Shown here: piece after piece, positions 43,043-50,095 of the stretch | Layout: each line of letters opens with the position of its first letter | Numbering within the stretch: the stretch's first letter is position 1 | NCBI GenBank assembly: GCA_030587365.1 | Contig: JAUQZE010000009.1 | Location: 9,802 to 73,801 of the forward strand | From: Candidatus Freyarchaeota archaeon | GTDB lineage: Archaea; Asgardarchaeota; Jordiarchaeia; Jordiarchaeales; Jordiarchaeaceae | Direction: 5' to 3' | Length of the DNA stretch: 64,000 nucleotides | The notes under the pieces: generated by a model | What the model saw: the letters and a program-made list of their open reading frames with translations, nothing else | Told to the model about the DNA's origin: nothing | The model's database searches: none | Translations under genes and position numbers: made by a program

Positions 43043-43711
43043 TTAGTATCCCCTCTCAGCATCCCGTAGAATTTTATATGTGAGAACTAGGCATTTACCT
43101 ACCTTTTCACTGTTGACTAGTTCTAGGTTTACGCCTTCCGATACACGGGTGAATCCTTCGCCCTCAACTAGGGTTACTGCTTCTATTCCTCCCACTATTA
43201 CTGGGGAGATTGCGATTCTGATTTCGTCCACTAGTCCTTTGCTTAGCATTCCCCAGTTTAGATTTCCTCCTCCTTCAAGCATCAATTTCTTAACACCCAA
43301 GTCGAAGAGCTTTTCCATGAGGTTTTCCAGCTCTACATGTTCTCCGTCTCCGCAGATTAGGATTTTTGCTCCTTTTTTTTGCAGGTTAGAGATTCTTTCG
43401 GGGGAGGCTTTGCTTGTTACTGCTATGATTGTTTCGACTTCTGGTCTTACCGTGATTACTCTAGCGTTGGGGGGTGTTTTTGCTTTACTATCAACAACTA
43501 CTCTTAGGGGGCTTTTACCCTGTTTTGAGGTGAGTTTTGAGTCGTCTAAAAGAATGGTGTTAATGCCGACCATTATGGCGTCGACCTCGGATCTAAGTTT
43601 ATGGACACGTTTCCAATCCTCTTCGTCAGAATAGGCGGAATCTCCTCCTCGAGTTGCTATTTTTCCATCAACACTCATGGCGGCACTAAGAATAACGTAA
43701 GGTTTTCTCAA
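43043..43711 (-). CDS. arfC: Diaminohydroxyphosphoribosylaminopyrimidine reductase ArfC (RibD C-terminal type)
   Basis: A 222-residue reductase of the RibD/RIB7 family. Motifs: SAAMSVDGKIATRGGDS, VDAIMVGINTILLDDSKLT, LMLEGGGNLNWGML and ISPVIVGGIEA. It reduces the ribosyl side chain of the ArfB product to ribityl with NADPH. In archaea it lacks the deaminase domain that is fused in bacterial RibD, as here, leaving the deamination to another protein. It is 14 bases downstream of the amidohydrolase gene. Confidence 0.93.
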   Translation of the reverse strand: MRKPYVILSAAMSVDGKIATRGGDSAYSDEEDWKRVHKLRSEVDAIMVGINTILLDDSKLTSKQGKSPLRVVVDSKAKTPPNARVITVRPEVETIIAVTSKASPERISNLQKKGAKILICGDGEHVELENLMEKLFDLGVKKLMLEGGGNLNWGMLSKGLVDEIRIAISPVIVGGIEAVTLVEGEGFTRVSEGVNLELVNSEKVGKCLVLTYKILRDAERGY

Positions 43712-43725
43712 AGTGGGGCTCCCCT

Positions 43726-44886
43726 TTAAATGCTCTCTTTTTCATAAGCCTTTCTACCATTAATATAAACAAGTTTAACATTTTCTTGCTTTGCTCTGTG
43801 AACAACTGAATGGTAAATGTTGTGGACCGGTCTCATATTGGGAGCGTCCAGATCCATAACCGCAAAGTCGGCGCTGCGTCCCTCACCTATCCATCCCGAC
43901 TCTAAGTTAAACGCATCGGCGGGGTTAACTGTAACCATTTCTATAATTTTCTTGGAGTGTAACGCGTTTTTACCATTTCTACACCGGAGTGTTTTTCCCA
44001 AAAATTCCATTTCTCTGAAAAGGTCTAAGGAGTTAGCCATAACGTTGTCGGTTCCCAAGCAAACATTCGTTCCCGCTTTTACGAGTTCCTCCACTGGGGG
44101 AAAGCCTACACCGAAGTAAGCGTTTGCACGCGGGCAGCAAACTACGCTTCTGCCCTTTAATAGCTTTATATCATCTTCATCTGCATGAGTCAAGTGCACC
44201 AGAACATCCGCCTCTAAAACAGTTACGGCTCTCTTAACGTCTGAAAAGCCATATTTTTCGCGAGCTACTTTTCTTTCCGTCTCTGTTTCCGAAGCGTGCA
44301 CCGCGACGATTTTGTTGCTCTTCCTACATTTTTCTGAAATCTGCCTTAATTCCTCATCAGTATAGATATTTGTGGAGCTTAACCCGACTCCATCGACAAC
44401 TGGAATCAGCTCTTCCAGAACTGCTTCTTCGGTCGGTCGGCCGAGCTTTATGACCTTAACAGGTAAATCTTTTGTTGCTTCACTCAGAAGATTAATTCCT
44501 CTAAGCCCCCCTTCTCTAAAATCAATGAACGTAGATGTACATGTGGGCAGCATCTCCAAACAGGCGTCTCGGATTCCAGAAATTAACTCTTCCTCGGAAG
44601 CGTCCGCCAAAAGTCTGTGTTTTAATCCATTGGGGGGTTCAACCACTTCTTCTATGGAGTGATTGTAGCCTTTTTCCTTAGCAAAAGAGTCTCCCACATG
44701 AGTGTGGGCGTTTATGAATGTTGGAAGTACGAGACAATCCTCAAAAACCGAATAAATGCTTGATTTCGGGGCTTTATCTGAAATCTTTTCAAAGTAACCT
44801 TCACGCGAAATTGTGATGTACACCTCTTCAAGTAGGTCTAGTTCCCTTCCCGCCAGACAGAAGTCCGCATAGATGGTGTAAGACAT
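43726..44886 (-). CDS. Amidohydrolase-superfamily deaminase inside the riboflavin operon
   Basis: A 386-residue TIM-barrel amidohydrolase of the COG0402 type. Metal ligands: H61-x-H63 (NAHTH), H197 in VAVHASETETE, H231 or H234 (HLTHADED) and D280 (GTDN). E200 follows the third His by three residues (HxxE), the proton-shuttle Glu of heterocycle deaminases such as guanine, cytosine and SAH deaminases. The gene lies 3 bases after arfA and 14 before arfC, so it is co-translated with riboflavin enzymes. A deaminase for the 2-amino group of the pathway intermediate is needed and has not, to my knowledge, been generally assigned in archaea; this is a strong candidate (inference). Confidence 0.88.
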   Translation of the reverse strand: MSYTIYADFCLAGRELDLLEEVYITISREGYFEKISDKAPKSSIYSVFEDCLVLPTFINAHTHVGDSFAKEKGYNHSIEEVVEPPNGLKHRLLADASEEELISGIRDACLEMLPTCTSTFIDFREGGLRGINLLSEATKDLPVKVIKLGRPTEEAVLEELIPVVDGVGLSSTNIYTDEELRQISEKCRKSNKIVAVHASETETERKVAREKYGFSDVKRAVTVLEADVLVHLTHADEDDIKLLKGRSVVCCPRANAYFGVGFPPVEELVKAGTNVCLGTDNVMANSLDLFREMEFLGKTLRCRNGKNALHSKKIIEMVTVNPADAFNLESGWIGEGRSADFAVMDLDAPNMRPVHNIYHSVVHRAKQENVKLVYINGRKAYEKESI

Positions 44887-44889
44887 GGT

Positions 44890-45654
44890 CTAAAGCATCT
44901 CTTCCTCGTTAACAACGATTGCATCATTCGTTTTTTTTACCCTAATCAAGGAGAGACCCACATTCGCTCTGGATAAGGCATCCAAAGCATTTTTACCAAA
45001 ACCAATCCCCGCCTTAAGCTTCAGATTCGTGCTAGTCTCAAACCTGTCGAATATCTCCTTGAGGGCACTCTTCTTTAAACCGTTACAAACAGCAATAAAA
45101 TTGTCCCCACCATTAAAAAAGAGGAGAGCCCCCTTATCCGCAAACATTCTCATAAGAATAGCGGTAGAGGAATAGATCACATAGGAACTCTGATAAGCCG
45201 ATTCACGGTCGGTCATATTCATTGTGAACCCATTTATGTCTATATGCGCAATCTGAACATACTCCTGTCCACTATTATCATTAGAATTATGCGCAAGGAT
45301 TGACTTCCTAGTTTCGGAATGGGCACTACCAATCTCTTGAAGAACCTTTGTGGCTAACACCTGAGCTTCATAGGGAGATTCCGCGGAACCTATACCCATA
45401 CTAATAGAAACCGGATATCTTCGAGTCACACTTCTCAGCATTACTTCGTGCTCCTTAACCGATATACCGTTGGACACAGCAAGCATATTATCAAAACGAT
45501 TAAAGAAAACTAATCCCCTCTTTAGGGCGAACAGCCTTTGAAGATCAGCGTAGAGTTCGGATTGTAATATCTGCAAATCGGACTCGCGATCCATTCCTAA
45601 GAGTTCAGTCCAAGGACCATAGTTATCAAGCTGTATTAACGTCAATTGAATCAT
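44890..45654 (-). CDS. arfA: GTP cyclohydrolase III (ArfA)
   Basis: A 254-residue archaeal enzyme with two related halves. Motifs: TLIQLDNYGPWTELLGMDRESDLQILQ, LVFFNRFDN, SVSMGIGS-like repeats, then AHIDINGF and LLFFNGGDNFIAVCNG in the second half, a diguanylate-cyclase-like arrangement. It opens the GTP ring to give the formamidopyrimidine precursor of riboflavin and F420. It is third from the 5' end after ribH, followed 3 bases later by the amidohydrolase. Confidence 0.94.
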   Translation of the reverse strand: MIQLTLIQLDNYGPWTELLGMDRESDLQILQSELYADLQRLFALKRGLVFFNRFDNMLAVSNGISVKEHEVMLRSVTRRYPVSISMGIGSAESPYEAQVLATKVLQEIGSAHSETRKSILAHNSNDNSGQEYVQIAHIDINGFTMNMTDRESAYQSSYVIYSSTAILMRMFADKGALLFFNGGDNFIAVCNGLKKSALKEIFDRFETSTNLKLKAGIGFGKNALDALSRANVGLSLIRVKKTNDAIVVNEEEML

Positions 45655-45689
45655 ACCATCCGCCTCTACGCAACAAAAACGATACTATT

Positions 45690-46106
45690 TTATTTAAGAC
45701 GCCGAACCATTTTCACGGCAGATTCAACGGACCTCTTCGCGTATTCCTCGATTCTTTCCGTTGCTTCCGCTCTGGTCATTCCCGGTCCGGATACGCCTAA
45801 TGAAACCGGCTTTCTGTACTCTAAAGCGAGATCCATCATTTTTCGTGCGGCATGCTGAGCCACCACTTGGTCGTGGTCGGTGTCTCCCTTAAGAACGGCA
45901 CCCAGAGTGACCACCGCATCAACCTCATCCATTTCAAGGAGCTTTTTGATAGCGAGAGGCATATCAAAAGCCCCAGGTACCTTCAACACCTTTTCCACGG
46001 TGGCTCCCAAAAACTCAGCATGATCAAGCGCTCTCTGAAGCATCAAATACGTTATATCGTAATTAAATTCTCCAACCACAATACCCAGTCTCACTTTTTC
46101 ATCCAT
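45690..46106 (-). CDS. ribH: Lumazine synthase
   Basis: A 138-residue protein with the RibH pattern: RLGIVVGEFNYDITYLML, VPGAFDMPLAIKKLL, VVTLGAVLKGDTDHDQVV (HxxxV substrate loop) and PVSLGVSGPGMTRAEATER. It condenses 5-amino-6-ribitylaminouracil with 3,4-dihydroxy-2-butanone 4-phosphate, forming 6,7-dimethyl-8-ribityllumazine. It sits 22 bases after ribC. Confidence 0.95.
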   Translation of the reverse strand: MDEKVRLGIVVGEFNYDITYLMLQRALDHAEFLGATVEKVLKVPGAFDMPLAIKKLLEMDEVDAVVTLGAVLKGDTDHDQVVAQHAARKMMDLALEYRKPVSLGVSGPGMTRAEATERIEEYAKRSVESAVKMVRRLK

Positions 46107-46128
46107 AACAATCCCTCACATCACAATT

Positions 46129-46599
46129 TTAGAGTAGAGGTCCCACATCCGGGTGGCCCTGTCTCAACCCTTGCCCCGCATGTCTAGTTAACCACTCCCT
46201 ATCAAACAACAATCTCAGCACATTTCTAGCGTGTTTTCGGGCACGGTCTTCACACATTGCTACCAGTTCTTCAGAAGTTTCCGCTTCGTCCTCATAAACA
46301 AAGCACTCGATAATATGCTTGTTCGTCAGGATCTGTGTTCCTATTATGCCCAGTGAAGCTTGGTGTGCGCACTGCTTATCGATAGGTTCTGGTCCAGGCA
46401 TTCCGAAGGCAATAACTATTTCGCAACCATGCTCCTCAATCAGTTTTTTTGATGCCGCTGGAAGATCCTTCACACCGGGAACGGTGTACCTTACTATGTT
46501 AACCTTTGAGCTGTTTTCCTCCATCTCTTTAATTGCAACCTTAGCCATGTCGTAACGCGAAAATGTTGTGTCGGCAACACCCACATTCACTTTAGCCAT
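46129..46599 (-). CDS. ribC: Archaeal riboflavin synthase
   Basis: A 156-residue RibC of the archaeal type, which is a lumazine-synthase-like fold rather than bacterial RibE. Motifs: VGVADTTFSRYDMAK, YTVPGVKDLPAA, EIVIAFGMPGPEPIDKQCAHQAS and CEDRARKHARNVL. It dismutates two lumazines to riboflavin. It overlaps ribB by 8 bases. Confidence 0.95.
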   Translation of the reverse strand: MAKVNVGVADTTFSRYDMAKVAIKEMEENSSKVNIVRYTVPGVKDLPAASKKLIEEHGCEIVIAFGMPGPEPIDKQCAHQASLGIIGTQILTNKHIIECFVYEDEAETSEELVAMCEDRARKHARNVLRLLFDREWLTRHAGQGLRQGHPDVGPLL

Positions 46600-47308
46600 G
46601 CTCAGCCCTCTTGAAATATTCTTCCATTATCTGCGCGCCGCTAACATAAACCAAATCATGCTTTTGCGCATATCTTTTCGCTTCGTTAACCGAAAGAGCC
46701 CTTTCAGTTTTTCCATCAAGCATCTCACAGAGAACCGTCACCGGATTCAATGAACCGATCTCCGCCAAGGATACAGTTAGCTCGGTGTGTCCCTGACGCT
46801 TTCTTAACAAACCATCCGTAGCCAACAAAAGATGCACATGACCAGGGGACCGGAAATTCCTACCTAATTCCTCTTTCCAATTGTTGTCACTGTTACCAAA
46901 GTATGTATTCTTCCCCAACAGTCCCAACTCTCTAATAGTTAAGGCTCTATCCTTATCGGTTACTCCCGTGAATGTCTTCCTGTGATTAATGGTCACCGAG
47001 AAAGCGGATTTCTCATCGTACGGAATATCGTTGGGAATCAATGCTTCAAGAACCCCGTAATTACTATAGCATGATTGAAACAGCTCATGGAGGAAAGGCA
47101 GTTCCCAGCGATGCCAGATCTCTGGATGCACCGCAACACAAATTAAGCCACCAGCATCTCGCCTCATCCTGAAAACATCTTCCGGTCTAACCTCCTCTGC
47201 TAACTTCACTAGATCCACTTCTTCCTCTCTGCCTTCCCTATCATACAATAAAATGAATTTTCCCTTAGCCAAACTCTTTATTGCATTGCTAATGTTTTCT
47301 GAGGGCAT
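46592..47308 (-). CDS. ribB: 3,4-dihydroxy-2-butanone 4-phosphate synthase
   Basis: A 238-residue DHBP synthase. The acidic metal loop reads DREGREEEVDLV, followed by FRMRRDAGGLICVAV, SAFSVTINHRKTFTGVTDKDRALTI and RSPGHVHLL, with RRGQGHTE-like RKRQGHTELTVSLAEIG near 165. It makes the four-carbon unit for lumazine from ribulose 5-phosphate. It is the first gene of a seven-gene riboflavin operon (ribB-ribC-ribH-arfA-deaminase-arfC-arfB). The 220 bases upstream are AT-rich with no riboswitch recognised. Confidence 0.94.
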   Translation of the reverse strand: MPSENISNAIKSLAKGKFILLYDREGREEEVDLVKLAEEVRPEDVFRMRRDAGGLICVAVHPEIWHRWELPFLHELFQSCYSNYGVLEALIPNDIPYDEKSAFSVTINHRKTFTGVTDKDRALTIRELGLLGKNTYFGNSDNNWKEELGRNFRSPGHVHLLLATDGLLRKRQGHTELTVSLAEIGSLNPVTVLCEMLDGKTERALSVNEAKRYAQKHDLVYVSGAQIMEEYFKRAEHG

Positions 47309-47529
47309 ATTAGGCCACCTAGATTTCTAGGGAACTACATCCATCCTAACATATAAGAGTTGCTACTAAAAAATGAGTAACATCTTCTCCCCTTCCAACA
47401 TTCAAAAAACAACCAGAATAACAATAAAGAAAAACAATTAAAAAAGATCCCAAAAAATTGAAAAGAATGAAAAATAAAAAATGGTAGCTATTAAAAAGTT
47501 GCATTGATGTTATTTTGTGTCTTTAAACC

Positions 47530-47769
47530 TTATTCTTTTACTTCTACTTTAATCGCGTCGTTGGGGCAGACGTCTATACACTTGTTGCATGTTACGCAGA
47601 AGTTTTTGAATGAAGGCACAATCACATAGTGCTCTGGTTCTTTGTAACGCTCCCTTTCAGTTGCATACAGGACGAAAACCATACTGGGGCAAACTTCTAA
47701 ACATTTTCCACAATCCTGCGGTCTGGGGCACTTCTTTTCAAGCCACTCCACAGAAACTTTAGCTGGCAT
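47530..47769 (-). CDS. Ferredoxin-like protein with two [4Fe-4S] motifs
   Basis: A 79-residue protein. The second motif CVTCNKCIDVCP is canonical; the first, CPRPQDCGKCLEVCP, has a longer first spacing. It has a short insert between them (ERERYKEPEHY). It lies 4 bases downstream of the 279-residue Fe-S protein and is likely its partner. There are no other genes in the unit. Confidence 0.88.
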   Translation of the reverse strand: MPAKVSVEWLEKKCPRPQDCGKCLEVCPSMVFVLYATERERYKEPEHYVIVPSFKNFCVTCNKCIDVCPNDAIKVEVKE

Positions 47770-47773
47770 ATTT

Positions 47774-48613
47774 CTACCACTCCTCTCTTAATGCTGGAAT
47801 ATCCTCTCTCTGAATCAGCGTAATCGCGTCCACCGGGCACGCGCCTCTGCATACTCCGCATCCGAAGCACTTGAACTGGTTGACGTGGGCTCTGCCTAGT
47901 GTGGGCTGGATGTTTATTGCTCCGAACTGGCAGCGCATCGCACAGCTTCCGCATCCTGTACAATTGTCTACGTCTACATTTGCCACGTAGTGTCCTTTAA
48001 GGAAATGGTGAATATCGAAGTCTATTCTCGGTCTCAGGGCGATGCATTCCGGATACTGGCAATTACACATTGCGAACGCTAGTGGAAGTGGTGTTCCCGC
48101 TATTGTGTGAACCAACCCCTTTTCGTCGCACTCGTCCAAGAATTCTTGTCCCTCCTGAACGGTGAGTCTTTCCACTCCCTTTGGGGCGTGGTCTACGTAT
48201 CCCTCCACGGTCTCTCCGTGTAATCCTAACGGCATGCAGGTGTAGACTTTCTCGTTCCGGTTCATTCTGCGACAAGGGCACATAACTCGGTAAACGTCTC
48301 CGGCGACTTCGCAAATCTTTTTCGCCTCCTCCAAAGTAATTACCTGACCCATGTGACCTTCAGGGAAGACTCGTGGACCTTCGTCTTTCTGTACCATATC
48401 TTCGATCATCTTTTTAGTCGGTTCCAGTAATTTGGGGTCGTTGAGTACGTCTGCTACCATTTTTGATGCGTCACCATAGACCTTGTCGATTAGTTTCCAG
48501 TGATCCAGCTCCCATTGTTCGTATCCTAGCTCCTTTGCCAATTTTACGGAGAGGTTTCTTTCGTTCAGATACCATCTCTTACCAGCGCCGTGTTTGTAAC
48601 AAAACTTGCACAA
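47774..48613 (-). CDS. Fe-S protein with two C-terminal ferredoxin motifs
   Basis: A 279-residue cytosolic iron-sulfur protein. N-terminal CKFCYKHG, a central MCPCRRM motif, ANCQYPEC-like CNCQYPEC near 190, then ferredoxin motifs CTGCGSCAMRC (Gln instead of Pro follows) and CFGCGVCRGACP. Extra cysteines in the first two thirds could hold another cluster or zinc. The family is seen beside redox enzymes in anaerobes, but no function is established. It is co-transcribed with the small ferredoxin that follows. Confidence 0.82.
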   Translation of the reverse strand: MCKFCYKHGAGKRWYLNERNLSVKLAKELGYEQWELDHWKLIDKVYGDASKMVADVLNDPKLLEPTKKMIEDMVQKDEGPRVFPEGHMGQVITLEEAKKICEVAGDVYRVMCPCRRMNRNEKVYTCMPLGLHGETVEGYVDHAPKGVERLTVQEGQEFLDECDEKGLVHTIAGTPLPLAFAMCNCQYPECIALRPRIDFDIHHFLKGHYVANVDVDNCTGCGSCAMRCQFGAINIQPTLGRAHVNQFKCFGCGVCRGACPVDAITLIQREDIPALREEW

Positions 48614-48775
48614 AAATTTTCACCTCGTGAGCGACTATAAACACCTTCGAACCTACTTTTATAAAAGCGTTATTATTCTTATATATACCCCATTTCATTG
48701 TCCTAATTTTTATATTTAACTTTTTTAATTATCCGAAAAGTAATGTTATTATTTTTTGTTAAACTAGGCATAATA

Positions 48776-49204
48776 TTATTCCACGATTTCCCATTGAATG
48801 GGGTTCCCCTTTTTGTCATATGTGTGCAGGTCTTGATAGCTGCTGTAGGGAAATGTTACAATGATGTGTACGAAACCGAAATTAAACATGGAGTTAAGGT
48901 CCTGAGCAGAGGGTCTGCCCGAACCGGAAGGGTGTGAATGAATGCTTCCTACAATCGAGAAGTCGAATGGTAGCATGTGAGGTTGAAACTGTGCTAATCC
49001 TTTACCATAAATACTTGCTGGAGGCAAAATGATTTCGGTAATCATGCCTTCTTCTGCTCTGAGAAGGCCGATAAATTCGCGGGGATGGACATTCCTGCAA
49101 GCCTCCAGAACACCCTCCACAACCTCCTCCTTAATTCTAACTTTCAGAATCTTGTGTTCCTTGGATTCACTCCGTCCCTGAATCCTTCTCAAGAATCGAC
49201 TCAT
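48776..49204 (-). CDS. JAMM/MPN+ metalloprotease (Rpn11/CSN5-like)
   Basis: A 142-residue single-domain JAMM protein with the complete metal motif: Glu in RNVHPREFIGLL, then HSHPSGSGRPSAQDL (H-x-H-P...S-x-x-D). These proteases release ubiquitin-like or SAMP modifiers in archaea. The N-terminal 25 residues are basic (RRIQGRSESK). It stands alone, 60 bases from nothing obvious; the Roadblock and Cdc48 genes are the next plus- and minus-strand genes to the right. Confidence 0.9.
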   Translation of the reverse strand: MSRFLRRIQGRSESKEHKILKVRIKEEVVEGVLEACRNVHPREFIGLLRAEEGMITEIILPPASIYGKGLAQFQPHMLPFDFSIVGSIHSHPSGSGRPSAQDLNSMFNFGFVHIIVTFPYSSYQDLHTYDKKGNPIQWEIVE

Positions 49205-49427
49205 TTACAACATCTCTCTACTCGCAATCAGCGTTTATTAGAGAAATATTTTGCGGAAAAACATTTAACCTTCTAGAAATTCTTCTACTATATTGATTAC
49301 CTAGCTGATAAAAAAATATAACATTTCCCCGGTATTTTATCCATATTTTTTAGAAACGCAAAGCCTTTCAAAGGGTTTATATTCACTCTCTCAAAAATCT
49401 TAGTCAAGATAAATCTAAAATTTATAA

Positions 49428-49438
49428 CTTATATAAGG
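49428..49438 (+). promoter_or_regulatory. TATA box of the Roadblock gene
   Basis: CTTATATAAGG lies about 150 bases before the ATG at 49587, implying a leader of about 120 bases, with AGGTGAG as ribosome site just before the start. The rest of the interval 49205-49586 has no gene that I can support. Confidence 0.45.
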
Positions 49439-49586
49439 TCCCCGAGACCAATACGCTATTATTAAAGGGATTATGGCAAAAATAAACCTTAATAATAAAG
49501 ATGTTAATAGTTAAAGACAAAAAACTGTATGTTCTTTGAAAAGTAGAAACCTATTGTGTTGAAAAAGTCTAGTAGGTGAGAAAAAT

Positions 49587-49970
49587 ATGCCGACGAAGAG
49601 TTGGAGAAATGAACTCGAAAACCTATTAAAAACTATGGAAGATGCTGACCCTGATATAGAGTCTTCTGCCATTGTGAGAACCGATGGTCTGGTAATGGCT
49701 TCAGCTCTACCCAAAGGTGCAGATGAGGGTTTAATCGCAGCCATGAGCGCCGCTCTCCTCAACATAGGAAACCGAGCTGTAGCGGAGCTCGCCAGAGGAG
49801 AAATGGACAAGGTAATAGTGAGCGGGAGTAAGGGCGACATAATACTCAGAGGAGTAGGATCAGAAGCCGTATTATCCGCCATAACCAAACCCGGGGCCAA
49901 CCTCGGACTTCTATTAGTAGAAATGAAAAGAGCCGGAGAACGGATAATAGGTGTACTTAAACAAATGTAA
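49587..49970 (+). CDS. Roadblock/LC7 (MglB-like) protein
   Basis: A 127-residue protein with the Roadblock fold order: helix (WRNELENLLKTMEDAD), strand pairs (IESSAIVRTDGLVMASALP), helix (LIAAMSAALLNIGNRAVAEL), then strands (KVIVSGSKGDIILRGVGS and NLGLLLVEMKRAGERIIGVL). Roadblock proteins are dimeric platforms or GAPs for small GTPases; two Ras-like GTPases lie 8 kb away. A short hairpin follows the stop. Confidence 0.93.
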   Translation: MPTKSWRNELENLLKTMEDADPDIESSAIVRTDGLVMASALPKGADEGLIAAMSAALLNIGNRAVAELARGEMDKVIVSGSKGDIILRGVGSEAVLSAITKPGANLGLLLVEMKRAGERIIGVLKQM

Positions 49971-49992
49971 AAGAAAGACAACAACATGCTAA

Positions 49993-50011
49993 GGCGAGTC
50001 CCTTTCTCGCC
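49993..50011 (+). terminator. Perfect 6-bp hairpin after the Roadblock gene
   Basis: GGCGAG at 49993-49998 pairs with CTCGCC at 50006-50011 with a 7-base pyrimidine loop, 22 bases after the stop codon. It is followed by AATATTT. It lies between convergent genes and could stabilise or end either transcript. Confidence 0.4.
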
Positions 50012-50095
50012 CAATATTTAAGAAACCGGTTGAAACCTCCATGTGATTGGCGTAGCTCTTTCCCTCATTTTTATGCTCTCTGAAATTTTTAGGAT

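Noticed and set aside
47309..47529. Possible FMN riboswitch before ribB
   Set aside because: The interval is AT-rich with no recognisable RFN-type conserved segments, and archaea generally lack this riboswitch.
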